A stretch of DNA of 64,000 nucleotides, from positions 20,235 through 84,234 of the forward strand of contig NZ_LZJN01000106.1 of the NCBI RefSeq assembly GCF_001667735.1, in the 5' to 3' direction. Below are positions 15,692 through 24,433 of this stretch, piece after piece. A model generated the notes under the pieces. It worked only from the letters and a program-made list of their open reading frames with translations, was not told the origin of the DNA and made no database searches. A program made the translations under genes and the position numbers. The first letter of the stretch is position 1, and every line of letters begins with the position of its first letter. The DNA is from Mycobacterium sp. E183 (GTDB lineage Bacteria; Actinomycetota; Actinomycetes; Mycobacteriales; Mycobacteriaceae).

Positions 15692-17842
15692 ATGACATCC
15701 GCAGAAGCCATCGCCCCCACGCCCACCGGAGAGGTGTGGCCGGGCCGCGCCTACCCCCTGGGCGCCACCTACGACGGGGCGGGCACCAATTTCGCCGTCT
15801 TCAGCGAAGTCGCGGAGCGGGTGGAGCTGTGCCTGTTCGACGCCGAGGGCACCGAGAGCCGGGTCCCGCTGCCCGAGATCGACGGCTACATCTGGCACGC
15901 CTACATCCCCAACATCGAACCCGGCCAGCGCTACGGCTACCGCGTGCACGGCCCGTACGACCCGCCGAACGGCTTGCGGTGCAACCCGAACAAGCTGCTG
16001 GTGGACCCGTATTCGAAGGCCATCGACGGATCGTTCGAGTGGAACCAGGCCCTGTTCAGCTACAACTTCGGCGACCCGGACAGCCGCAACGACGACGACT
16101 CCGCCGCGTTCATGCCCAAGTCGGTGGTGATCAACCCCTACTTCGACTGGGGCAACGACCGGCCGCCGGACCACCAGTACGCCGACACGGTCATCTACGA
16201 GGCGCACGTCAAGGGGCTGACGCAGACCCACCCCGACCTGCCCGAGCAGTTGCGCGGAACCTACGCGGGCGTGGCGCACCCCGTGATCATCGAGCACCTC
16301 AAGAGCCTGGGCGTCACCGCGATCGAGCTGATGCCCGTGCACCACTTTGCCAACGACTCCACCCTGGTGGACAAGGGCCTGTCGAATTACTGGGGTTACA
16401 ACACGATCGGGTTCTTCGCGCCGGACTTCAAGTACTCCAGCTCGACCTCGCCCGGCGGTCAGGTGCAGGAATTCAAGGCCATGGTGCGGGCGCTGCACGA
16501 GGCCGGCATCGAGGTGATCCTCGACGTCGTCTACAACCACACGGCCGAGGGCAACCACATGGGCCCGACGCTGTCGATGCGCGGCATCGACAACGCCGCC
16601 TACTACCGGCTCGTCGACGACGACAAGCGGTACTACATGGACTACACGGGGACCGGCAACAGCCTCAACGTCGGTCACCCGCACGCCCTGCAGCTGATCA
16701 TGGACTCGTTGCGGTACTGGGTGACCGAGATGCACGTCGACGGCTTCCGCTTCGACCTCGCGTCGACGCTGGCCCGCGAGTTCTACGACGTCGACCGGCT
16801 GGCCACGTTCTTCGAACTGGTGCAACAGGATCCGACGGTCAGCCAGGTCAAGCTGATCGCCGAGCCGTGGGACGTCGGGCCGGGTGGCTACCAGGTGGGC
16901 AACTTCCCCCCGCAGTGGACGGAATGGAACGGCAAGTACCGCGACACCGTCCGGGACTTCTGGCGCGGTGAGCCGTCGACCCTCGACGAGTTCGCCTATC
17001 GGCTGTCCGGATCGGCCGACCTCTACGAGCACACCGCGCGCCGCCCGGTCGCGTCGATCAACTTCGTCATCGCCCACGACGGGTTCACGCTGCGAGACCT
17101 GGTGTCCTACAACGAGAAACACAACGAGGCCAACGGCGAGGGCAACAACGACGGCGAAAGCCACAACCGGTCGTGGAACTGTGGCGCGGAGGGGCCCACC
17201 GACGACCCGGGTGTCAACGCGCTGCGCGCCCGCCAGCAGCGCAACTTCCTCACCACGCTGCTCCTGTCGCAGGGCGTGCCGATGATCTGCCACGGCGACG
17301 AGCTGGGCCGCACGCAGAACGGAAACAACAACGGGTACTGCCAGGACAACGAGATCACCTGGATCGACTGGTCGAAGGCCGACAACGGCCTGCTGGAGTT
17401 CACCCGCGTCGTGTCGGCGCTGCGCGCCAACCATCCGGTCTTCCGCCGGCGCCGGTTCTTCTCCGGCAAGCCGTTGGGCCGCCGCGGCCAGGACGGGCTG
17501 CCGGACATCGCCTGGTTCACCCCCGAGGGCACCGAGATGACCGAGGAGGACTGGGGCGCGGGGTTCGCGAAGTCCGTCGCGGTGTTCCTCAACGGGCACG
17601 GCATCCCCGACCGCGATGCGCGGGGGCAGCGGGTGCTCGACGACTCCTTTCTGCTCTGCTTCAACGCCCACTACGAGCCGATCGAATTCACGTTGCCGCC
17701 AAAGGAATTCGGCGCCGCCTGGCAGCTCGTGGTGTTCACCGGCCCCGACGAGGAGACGCCCGCGGAGGAGGTGCCCGGCGGGGGCACGCTCACCGTGGAT
17801 GCGCATACGGCCGTGGTGCTGCAGGCCCCCGACGGGGGCTGA
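15692..17842 (+). CDS. glgX: Glycogen debranching enzyme GlgX
   Basis: Glycogen debranching enzyme (isoamylase type, GH13) of 716 residues, the normal family length. It removes alpha-1,6 branches from phosphorylase-trimmed glycogen. An N-terminal CBM48-like domain (about 20-130) precedes the catalytic barrel; the nucleophile Asp is in DGFRFDLAS, the acid/base Glu in LIAEPWD and the third carboxylate in IAHDGFT. No treY or treZ lies next to it, unlike the treXYZ arrangement, so it probably serves glycogen turnover. ATG 15692 gives the expected N terminus; the upstream SigF-like promoter leaves almost no leader. A hairpin GCCCCC-GAC-GGGGGC (17825-17839) sits at its 3' end. Confidence 0.95.
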   Translation: MTSAEAIAPTPTGEVWPGRAYPLGATYDGAGTNFAVFSEVAERVELCLFDAEGTESRVPLPEIDGYIWHAYIPNIEPGQRYGYRVHGPYDPPNGLRCNPNKLLVDPYSKAIDGSFEWNQALFSYNFGDPDSRNDDDSAAFMPKSVVINPYFDWGNDRPPDHQYADTVIYEAHVKGLTQTHPDLPEQLRGTYAGVAHPVIIEHLKSLGVTAIELMPVHHFANDSTLVDKGLSNYWGYNTIGFFAPDFKYSSSTSPGGQVQEFKAMVRALHEAGIEVILDVVYNHTAEGNHMGPTLSMRGIDNAAYYRLVDDDKRYYMDYTGTGNSLNVGHPHALQLIMDSLRYWVTEMHVDGFRFDLASTLAREFYDVDRLATFFELVQQDPTVSQVKLIAEPWDVGPGGYQVGNFPPQWTEWNGKYRDTVRDFWRGEPSTLDEFAYRLSGSADLYEHTARRPVASINFVIAHDGFTLRDLVSYNEKHNEANGEGNNDGESHNRSWNCGAEGPTDDPGVNALRARQQRNFLTTLLLSQGVPMICHGDELGRTQNGNNNGYCQDNEITWIDWSKADNGLLEFTRVVSALRANHPVFRRRRFFSGKPLGRRGQDGLPDIAWFTPEGTEMTEEDWGAGFAKSVAVFLNGHGIPDRDARGQRVLDDSFLLCFNAHYEPIEFTLPPKEFGAAWQLVVFTGPDEETPAEEVPGGGTLTVDAHTAVVLQAPDGG

Positions 17843-17964
17843 TCCCGCCCGGGTGGCCGGGGGACCTTTCGCCCATGGATTGATTACCTTGTGCCCTCGG
17901 GCATCGGCCGTCGATCCGCGCACACTGTCGGGTGCGCGCCGTTGGGGGAAGGAAGGGGCAGCCG

Positions 17965-19719
17965 ATGGACGGGCGGAGCCCCGAGGCGTGCCTGAACGAC
18001 GTGGCCTGGTGCCGGCGGATCGCCCTGCTGCTGGTGTTCGCCCTCGCCACGATGACGTGGGTGGGCTGGGCGACGGGTGTTGACCGGCTGACCCGCATCC
18101 ACCCGACCTGGCCGGAGATGATGCCCTGGACGGGCGCGTGGCTGGCGGGGCTGGGTGCGGCGATTCTGCTCCAGTCGGGTAGCCCCTCGCGGGGGCGCGC
18201 GTGGGTCGGGCGAGGACTGGCGCTGGTCGTGGGCGCCCTCGCCGTGATCGTGCTCGCGGAGTACGCCACCGGCAGGCCGTCGTCCGGATTCGACCAGGTG
18301 TGGTTCGGTGACGCGGTCCGTGCGTCACGATGGAGCTGGCCGGGGCGGCCGAGCCCGCAGACAGGCGTGTCGGCGCTGTTCCTGGCGGCGGCCACCGGCC
18401 TGATCCGAGTGGATCGGGGCACCCGCGTGGTCCGGCCCGCGTGCACCGCCGCCGGCGGGGCCATCCCGTTCGTCACGGTCGGGGCCTACCTCTTCGACGC
18501 GCTGGCGCTGGTGGGCACCTCGCCTTCGACCGGCCAGGCACTGATGACGGCGTCGGCGCTGTTGCTGGTCGCCGCGGCGACGGCGCTGGCGCGCCCCGAT
18601 CGGTTCCCGGTCGCCTGGCTGCTCGCCCGCCCCGACCGGAAGTCGCTGCTTCGGCTGGCCGGCCTGCTCGCCGCGCTTCCGGTCGTCGTCGCGGTATCAC
18701 GGCCGATCTTCCTGGGGCTCGGGGTCGGACCGCACGCCGAGTGGACCTTCTCGATCCTGCTGGGCACCCTCGTCGTCGGGGTGATCACCTTCGTGTTCAT
18801 CCAGAACGAGCAGAAACTGCTGATCGAAAAGGAGCTGGCCAGCACCGAGCGCGCCGAGGCCGAGGCGCGCTACCGCATCCTCGCCGACAACGCGGTGGAC
18901 ATCGTCGTGCTCCTTCGCGGTGACGAGGTCGTATGGGTCTCGCCGTCCGTGGAGGCCGCGCTGGGCCGCCCGCCGGACGGGTGGATCGGCCCAGGTTTCA
19001 ACCGCCACATCCATCCGCAGGACATCGAGACGGTCGCCGACGCTGTGGGCAGGGTCGCCGCCGGCGAATCGGTCGTGCAACGGTTCCGAATTCGCTCCGC
19101 CGACGGTCAATACCATTGGGTCGAGAGCCACGGCAAACCGTACGTCGACGCCGACGGCAACACCGACGGCATGATCGCCGCGGTGCGCATCGTCGACGAG
19201 CAGGTGAAGGCGGAGCAGCGACTGGAACGGCTCGCCCGGTTCGATACCCTGACCGGCCTGGTGAACCGTGCCGAGGCGCTCGGCCGGCTCGCCGCCGCGC
19301 TCGAGGAACCGCAACCGGCGGGGACCTATGTCGGCGTCTTGTTCTGCGACCTGGACCATTTCAAGGAAATCAACGACACCTGGGGACACGGGATCGGGGA
19401 CTTCGTGCTCGCGACCGTGGCAGCGCGGATTCGGGGAAGCGTTCGCCGTGGCGACACCGTCGGCAGGACCGGGGGCGACGAAATCCTCGCCCTGTTGCCC
19501 GGCGTCCGCAACATCGACGAGCTCGCCCGGATCGCCGAGAAGATTCGCTGCCGGGCCGCCGAACCCATCCGCGTGTCCGGCAATACGATTTCCGCCACTC
19601 TGAGCATCGGCGCCACGCTTGCCCTTCCCGGCGATACCGTCGACGCGGTCACCGCCCGGGCGGACGCCGCCATGTACCAGGCCAAATTTGGGGAGCGGAA
19701 CACCGTCGTCCGGAATTAG
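17965..19719 (+). CDS. Membrane PAS-GGDEF diguanylate cyclase
   Basis: Protein of 584 residues. The N-terminal half holds about eight hydrophobic segments (about residues 19-285), forming a membrane sensor. A PAS domain (about 305-400) and a GGDEF domain (about 418-584) follow. The active-site loop reads GGDEI at 503-507, and an RRGD inhibition site lies 5 residues upstream at 494-497, so synthesis of c-di-GMP with product feedback is expected. No EAL domain is present. The ATG at 17965 follows a purine-rich GGGGGAAGGAAGGGG stretch. Mycobacteria have few such enzymes; this one is distinct from the GGDEF-EAL fusions best known in M. tuberculosis. Confidence 0.92.
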   Translation: MDGRSPEACLNDVAWCRRIALLLVFALATMTWVGWATGVDRLTRIHPTWPEMMPWTGAWLAGLGAAILLQSGSPSRGRAWVGRGLALVVGALAVIVLAEYATGRPSSGFDQVWFGDAVRASRWSWPGRPSPQTGVSALFLAAATGLIRVDRGTRVVRPACTAAGGAIPFVTVGAYLFDALALVGTSPSTGQALMTASALLLVAAATALARPDRFPVAWLLARPDRKSLLRLAGLLAALPVVVAVSRPIFLGLGVGPHAEWTFSILLGTLVVGVITFVFIQNEQKLLIEKELASTERAEAEARYRILADNAVDIVVLLRGDEVVWVSPSVEAALGRPPDGWIGPGFNRHIHPQDIETVADAVGRVAAGESVVQRFRIRSADGQYHWVESHGKPYVDADGNTDGMIAAVRIVDEQVKAEQRLERLARFDTLTGLVNRAEALGRLAAALEEPQPAGTYVGVLFCDLDHFKEINDTWGHGIGDFVLATVAARIRGSVRRGDTVGRTGGDEILALLPGVRNIDELARIAEKIRCRAAEPIRVSGNTISATLSIGATLALPGDTVDAVTARADAAMYQAKFGERNTVVRN

Positions 19720-19798
19720 GCCGCCCAGCCATCGACATGCGCCGGGTGCTATCCGGTAGGTTTTTGCCGACGGCAGCTCGTTACAAGAGAGGGCAAAT

Positions 19799-20578
19799 AT
19801 GTCAAGGACAGTGGTGGTGGGCGCCTCCAGCGGGCTCGGTCGTTGCATCGGTGTCGGCCTCGCCGAGCGGGGCGATCAGGTCGCGCTGCTGGCCCGGCGC
19901 CGCGAGCGCATCGAGTCGGCGGCCAAGGAGGCCGGCCCGGGCGCGGTCGCCATCGAATGCGACGTCACCGACGAGGCGTCGTGCCGGTCGGCGATCGCCT
20001 CCGCCGCCGACGCCCTCGGCGGCATCGACAACATCGTCTACACCCCGGCCGTCGGCCCGCTGGTCCGCATGGTCGACACCGACGCCGCCACCTGGCGGCG
20101 CATCTTCGACACCAACGTGATCGGCGCCGCGCTGGTGACCGCCGCGGCGCTGCCGCACTTAACGGTCTCCGCCGGTAAGGCGGTTTACCTGTCCTCCGAC
20201 GCGGGCACCTTCGGGCCGCCGTGGCCGGGCCTGGGCGCCTACGGCGTCAGCAAGGCCGCCCTCGAGCGGATGGTGGACGCGTGGCGGGCCGAGCATCCCG
20301 ACATCGGGTTCACCACCTTCATCGTCGGCGAGTGCCCGGGCGGCGAGGGGGACGCGGCGACGGGCATGAACATCGGCTGGGACATGGACCTCGCCATGAA
20401 GGCCGTCCCGCTGTGGGCGTCCCGCGGCTGCATGCCGGGAAAGCTGATGCCCGTCGAGGACCTGATCGACGTCGTGCACACCATCCTGCGGACCAACTCC
20501 GCGACCTCGATGCCGGTGGTGGTGGCCCGGGGCGCACCGGCCAGCCCCGCCGCGTTCGCCGACTCCGCGCAGTCCTAG
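19799..20578 (+). CDS. Short-chain dehydrogenase/reductase
   Basis: SDR of 259 residues. The cofactor loop GASSGLG begins near residue 8, the catalytic Ser is in YLSSDAG and the Tyr-Lys pair in YGVSK. The Asp in CDVTD fits NAD(P) binding. Substrate unknown. The ATG follows GAGAGGG. Its stop codon shares the tetramer CTAG with the stop of the convergent aldo/keto reductase (20575-20578). Confidence 0.9.
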   Translation: MSRTVVVGASSGLGRCIGVGLAERGDQVALLARRRERIESAAKEAGPGAVAIECDVTDEASCRSAIASAADALGGIDNIVYTPAVGPLVRMVDTDAATWRRIFDTNVIGAALVTAAALPHLTVSAGKAVYLSSDAGTFGPPWPGLGAYGVSKAALERMVDAWRAEHPDIGFTTFIVGECPGGEGDAATGMNIGWDMDLAMKAVPLWASRGCMPGKLMPVEDLIDVVHTILRTNSATSMPVVVARGAPASPAAFADSAQS

Positions 20579-21543
20579 CGGCCCAGCTTCTCGCGGACCA
20601 GGTCGGTCAGGAAACGCCCGGCCGAGGTCGGCCGGAAGGCGCGGGCGGCCCCGGTGAGTGCCTCGCGGGCGTCCGGGGGCAGGTCGATGTCGGCGGCGGC
20701 GACGTTGAACTCGAGCTGCTCGACGCTGGACGCGCCGGGGATGGCGACGACACCCGGATAACTGATCAGCCAGGCCAGCGCGACCTGGGCCGGCTTGGCG
20801 CCGACGGTGGTCGCGACGTCGCGAAGCGTCTGCAACAGCGGCTCGACCCGGCGCAGGTTCTCGGTGCCGAACAGCGAGTTCAGCGCCCGGATGCCCCCGG
20901 GCCGGTTGTCCAGGCCGTACTTGCCGCCGAGCAGCCCCTGCTCGAGCGGGCTGTAGGCGATGACGATGCGGTTCTCCCGCTCGGCGAAGGGCACCAGGTC
21001 CTCCAGCGGCCCGGCGTGGGCCAGCGAGAAGTGCACCTGGTTGCTGACGACCGGCCGACCGAGCGCGGCGTCGGCCTTCCGCCACCGCGCGAGCGAGTAG
21101 TTGGAGACGCCGACCGCGCCGATCTTGCCGGCGTCGAGTAGGTCGCGCATGCCCGGCATGATCACCGTGTCCGGAACCAACGGGTTGGATTGGTGAATCT
21201 GGTAGAGCGGGATGCGGTCGACGCCCAGCCGCCGCGCGCTGGCGGCCTCCCGCTGCTTGACCACGGCGGGGAACGGCGCCACCGGCATGATCTTGCTGGC
21301 GACGGCGACGCTGGCGCGCTCGTCGCCGAGTGCCTCGCCCAGGATCCGCTCGCTCTTGCCCAGGCCGTAGACCTCGGCGGTGTCGAAGAGCGTCACCCCC
21401 AAAGCCAGGGCGCGGCGCACGATCTCGCCCGCGGCGCCGGAGGCGTAGCCCTCCCCGTAGCCCCACTCCCGTGACCCGAATTGCCAGGTGCCCAGGCCGA
21501 TCCGGCTGACCCGGCCCACTCCGTCGACGTCGACATACCTCAT
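20575..21543 (-). CDS. Aldo/keto reductase
   Basis: NADPH-dependent aldo/keto reductase of 322 residues, similar in layout to M. tuberculosis Rv2298. The catalytic set is visible: Asp and Tyr in FDTAEVYG, Lys in ASKIMPV and His in YQIHQSN. The C-terminal NADPH segment (AIPGASSVEQLEFN) is intact. It would reduce aldehydes or ketones in the cytosol; the substrate is not predictable. Convergent with the SDR, with a 4-base stop overlap; the DUF4190 membrane protein lies just upstream on the same strand. Confidence 0.92.
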   Translation of the reverse strand: MRYVDVDGVGRVSRIGLGTWQFGSREWGYGEGYASGAAGEIVRRALALGVTLFDTAEVYGLGKSERILGEALGDERASVAVASKIMPVAPFPAVVKQREAASARRLGVDRIPLYQIHQSNPLVPDTVIMPGMRDLLDAGKIGAVGVSNYSLARWRKADAALGRPVVSNQVHFSLAHAGPLEDLVPFAERENRIVIAYSPLEQGLLGGKYGLDNRPGGIRALNSLFGTENLRRVEPLLQTLRDVATTVGAKPAQVALAWLISYPGVVAIPGASSVEQLEFNVAAADIDLPPDAREALTGAARAFRPTSAGRFLTDLVREKLGR

Positions 21544-21552
21544 AGGCCCACC

Positions 21553-22557
21553 CTAGCCAGGCAGCTTGCCCAGCACGTAGGTGGCGATGCCCAGGCCGCC
21601 CTGCCGCGGCTGAGCGCCGTCCGTCGTGCCGCTGCAGGACACCATCAGGTCGACGACCACGTTGGCCTTGGCCGCGATGACGCGGGCCGAGCGGATCTGC
21701 ACTCCCCGGGGCGTCAGATCCTGGGTGGTGACGCCGTTGCCGGCGTCGGCGGGTGCGCCGACCGAAAACGTGAGCGACTCCCCGTTGCGGGGTGTGAGCG
21801 TCACGGTCGAGCCGCCACATTGGCGCCATCCCGAGAGCAACGCCGCCAGCTGTGCCCGGGCGGCGGCCGGGTCGTGGAAGGCCACGACCGCCTCGATCAC
21901 CTGGGTGGACTTCAGGAAGCTGCGCGAGTCGCGGAACTCCGCTGCGCGGTATCCGGTGACGGCGGCACCGGCGTAGGCGTCGGGCGTTCCGGGCGCGATG
22001 CTGCCCCAGCATTCCGGCCGGTCGATGGCCCCCTCCGCGCTGGATCGGCCCAGGCTGTCCCACGTCTGGCCGGCCTCGAGATTTTGATCGGACGTGATGT
22101 TGCGCAGGGCGTCGGCGCCGGGCAGCAGCGCCGCCAGGGCGTCCGGCGCGACCGGACCAGGGGGCGCCGGGGGTGCCGCGCCGGAGGTGGTGGCGGGCGC
22201 GGCGGTCTGGGTGGACGGGGTCGCGCCCAAGGTGGCCCACGCGACGACGGCGACCACGGCGAGCGTCATGAACGCGTACGACAGCGCCAGCCCGACACGG
22301 GCGCGGTCCCGGCCGAGCTCCCCGCTGCGGCGGATTTGCGCCAGTCCTGCGTGGCCCAGGACCGCCCCGACGGGCGCGAACACGAACGCGAAAACCAGCG
22401 ACAGCGTCGCCAGCACGTTGACCGGCGGCCGATAGGGCACCGCGGGCGGGGGCGCCAAGACGGGCGGCGGTTCCACCGGCGACGGCGCGGGCGGAACCCG
22501 GCCGAGCGGGTCGTAGGTATAGGGGTTCTGCCAATACGGGTCCTGCGGGTTGGTCAC
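21553..22557 (-). CDS. DUF4190 membrane protein with PknH-like extracellular domain
   Basis: Protein of 334 residues. A proline-rich cytosolic N terminus (about 1-45) leads into two hydrophobic segments with a DUF4190 pattern (about 46-107; the linking loop holds GLAQIRRSGE). An extracytoplasmic domain of about 200 residues then carries conserved Cys (PECWGS, QCGG, VSCSG) and resembles the PknH C-terminal sensor domain found in mycobacterial lipoproteins. The Cys pairs probably form disulfides. Function is unknown; by analogy it may sense or bind a ligand outside the membrane. It is separated from the aldo/keto reductase by 9 bases. Confidence 0.82.
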   Translation of the reverse strand: MTNPQDPYWQNPYTYDPLGRVPPAPSPVEPPPVLAPPPAVPYRPPVNVLATLSLVFAFVFAPVGAVLGHAGLAQIRRSGELGRDRARVGLALSYAFMTLAVVAVVAWATLGATPSTQTAAPATTSGAAPPAPPGPVAPDALAALLPGADALRNITSDQNLEAGQTWDSLGRSSAEGAIDRPECWGSIAPGTPDAYAGAAVTGYRAAEFRDSRSFLKSTQVIEAVVAFHDPAAARAQLAALLSGWRQCGGSTVTLTPRNGESLTFSVGAPADAGNGVTTQDLTPRGVQIRSARVIAAKANVVVDLMVSCSGTTDGAQPRQGGLGIATYVLGKLPG

Positions 22558-22610
22558 GCCAGCGCCTCCTTACCGGCCAACCTGCCCGAAATGTAGCCGA
22601 AGCCCGGGCG

Positions 22611-23651
22611 TCAGAGGCGCGGCTTGGCGACGCTGACCACGTAGGGCACGTCGGCGAGGGTCAGGTACACCCGGTGGGGCCCGATCGCCATGCCCGACAG
22701 GGGCGCGGATTGGGCCGCGGGCGGCAGCCCCGCCCGGTAGCCGATCGCGCGGACCACCGGGATCGTCCCCGCCGGGAAGCCGGTGAAGCTCGCCGTCTCC
22801 AGCACCACCACCTCGTGGTCCGTGGCGGCGTAGATCCGGGTGTCGTCGGTGCCCAACTCGCGGATCGGGGACGGCAGCCGGGTGCGGGCCAGCACCGTGA
22901 GCCCCTCCCCGCCCCGGCGGGAATCCACGGCGTAGAGCGTGGCGTCGTCGTGGCCGGCCACGTAGCTGCGCGTCACCGCGGTGCCGTCGCCCGCCGACAC
23001 CGCGACGTCGATCCCCAACGACCCGCGCTCCGCCGGAGGTGACGAAGAGCCTTGGTAATGGCGGATTCCGGACGGCGCATAGGCGTGGTAATCGATCTCG
23101 CGGCCGCGATTGGCGCCGTCGATGGTGTCCGCGGGATCGCCGGCGATCCGGGCGGTGGGTAGCTTGCGATCACCGTGCTGATCCACCGGTGTCACCGTCG
23201 TTCCGTCCGCCGACAGCGCGAGCAGCGTGCGCAACCCGGCGTCCTCGGACAGATACGCCGGGGCGGGCCCGGCGTCGAAATCGCCGATCTGGCGCAGGCT
23301 TTCGAGGTCGACCTCGGCGACCCTGCCGCGCTCGGGCTGCGGCACGAACACGATCCGGTCGTCCCGCTGGCTGATCTGCAGGTTGCGTCCGGCCGCCACG
23401 GGCGCCGACAGCCGCGTCCTGGCGTCGCCCGGGCGGTCACCGGCGGTCACCTCGGCCAGCCGGCGGTCGCCGGTGAGCGCGACGAGGGCGTGCGTCCGAT
23501 ACGACCACACCGGCCCGCGCAGGGGCGCGGCGACCGACCACAAGGCGACGTCCGGCGCGCTTTCCAGCGACGCCCCCGGCGCCGCGCAGCCGGCCGTCAC
23601 GACCAGCGCGCCCAGGATCGCCGCCCGACTGCGCATTCCGGTTGTCACCAT
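22611..23651 (-). CDS. Secreted lipoprotein with beta-propeller-like repeats
   Basis: Protein of 346 residues with an N-terminal signal peptide and lipobox (VVTAGC, Cys near residue 22), so it is probably a membrane-anchored lipoprotein. The mature part is rich in beta-strand blocks (VALTGDRRLAEV, RIVFVPQPERG, RIYAATDHEVV), suggesting a propeller fold. No enzyme motif is visible and I do not recognise a named family. The ATG is chosen for the GAGGAGAACG ribosome site. Divergent from the hemerythrin gene. Confidence 0.8.
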   Translation of the reverse strand: MVTTGMRSRAAILGALVVTAGCAAPGASLESAPDVALWSVAAPLRGPVWSYRTHALVALTGDRRLAEVTAGDRPGDARTRLSAPVAAGRNLQISQRDDRIVFVPQPERGRVAEVDLESLRQIGDFDAGPAPAYLSEDAGLRTLLALSADGTTVTPVDQHGDRKLPTARIAGDPADTIDGANRGREIDYHAYAPSGIRHYQGSSSPPAERGSLGIDVAVSAGDGTAVTRSYVAGHDDATLYAVDSRRGGEGLTVLARTRLPSPIRELGTDDTRIYAATDHEVVVLETASFTGFPAGTIPVVRAIGYRAGLPPAAQSAPLSGMAIGPHRVYLTLADVPYVVSVAKPRL

Positions 23652-23706
23652 CGTTCTCCTCGTTCGCGACTTGATGAGGAACTACCCACTGGTGCACGGC
23701 CGTACC

Positions 23707-23731
23707 GTTTGGTCGCCGAATTCGTCGGGTA
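23707..23731 (+). promoter_or_regulatory. SigF-like promoter of the hemerythrin gene
   Basis: GTTT (23707-23710), a 16-base spacer and GGGTA (23727-23731) fit the SigF pattern. The predicted start of transcription would be about 45 bases before the hemerythrin ATG. Confidence 0.6.
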
Positions 23732-23783
23732 GCCGAACAGAAGCGCGCAACAGCCCGCGCGCGGAACAAATGGGAAGGACATC

Positions 23784-24359
23784 ATGGCTCAGAGCGCCAT
23801 CACTCAGAGCGCCATCACGTCGCCCACCGATGTGGTCGACTTTCTTGTCAGTCAGCACGAGCAGATCAAATCGTTGTTCGCCGAAACCCTGGCGGCGTCG
23901 GGCAAAGAACGCGAAAAGGCGTTCGTCGAACTGCGCCGACTGCTCGCCGTCCACGAAACCGCCGAGGAGGAAATCGTGCACCCGCGGGCCAAGCGGAAGC
24001 TTTCCGACGGCGCCGCGGTGGTCGACGAGCGACTGCACGAAGAGCACGAGGCCAAGACGGTCCTGCAGAAGCTGGAGAAGCTCGACGTGGACAGCGCGGA
24101 GTTCACCAGCCTGCTGACTCAGCTGCGCGACGCGGTCGTCGCGCACGCCGAGCACGAGGAGCACGACGAATTCTCCAAGCTGGGCCAGGAATTGAGCGGC
24201 GACGAGCTCGAGCGGATGGGCCGCGCGGCCAAGCTCGCCGAGGCGATCGCGCCCACCCGGCCGCACGCCGGAGTCGAGTCGCAGGCGGCCAACCTGGCCG
24301 CGGGACCGTTCGCGGCGATGCTCGACCGGGCCCGCGACGCCATCGTCGGCAAGGGCTAG
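23784..24359 (+). CDS. Hemerythrin-like (HHE domain) protein
   Basis: Cytosolic HHE-domain protein of 191 residues. A helical bundle with di-iron ligands is visible: HEQIK near residue 25, HETAEEEIVHP at about 58-68, HEEHE near 88 and HAEHEEHDE near 122. Such proteins bind oxygen or react with peroxide or NO through a di-iron site; mycobacterial members (such as Rv2633c) act in oxidative stress. The C-terminal 50 residues lie outside the domain. The start is preceded by GGGAAGGA. SigF-like promoter upstream, strong hairpin downstream, so it is probably monocistronic. Confidence 0.92.
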   Translation: MAQSAITQSAITSPTDVVDFLVSQHEQIKSLFAETLAASGKEREKAFVELRRLLAVHETAEEEIVHPRAKRKLSDGAAVVDERLHEEHEAKTVLQKLEKLDVDSAEFTSLLTQLRDAVVAHAEHEEHDEFSKLGQELSGDELERMGRAAKLAEAIAPTRPHAGVESQAANLAAGPFAAMLDRARDAIVGKG

Positions 24360-24370
24360 CACGACTCGAT

Positions 24371-24405
24371 GGGGCGCCCCCGCAGGACCTGGGTGGGGGC
24401 GCCCC
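24371..24405 (+). terminator. GC-rich hairpin after the hemerythrin gene
   Basis: Perfect 11-base inverted repeat: GGGGCGCCCCC (24371-24381), loop of 13, GGGGGCGCCCC (24395-24405). It begins 11 bases after the hemerythrin stop and has no T-run, as is usual for mycobacterial terminator hairpins. Confidence 0.65.
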
Positions 24406-24433
24406 AGCCCCGCCGGGTAGGCAAGGGAGCGCC

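Noticed and set aside
17858..17877. GGGAC-N6-CCC sequence before the GGDEF gene that looks like a DosR box
   Set aside because: Only about half of the consensus positions match and the central WWAGT is absent; GC-rich sequence gives such matches by chance.
15611..18328. Open frame of 905 codons on the minus strand across glgX
   Set aside because: Antisense shadow of glgX, lacking any domain and of Arg/Val-rich low complexity.
20159..22534. Minus-strand frame of 791 codons spanning the aldo/keto reductase and its neighbours
   Set aside because: Out-of-frame read of three real genes, extremely Arg/Gly-rich.
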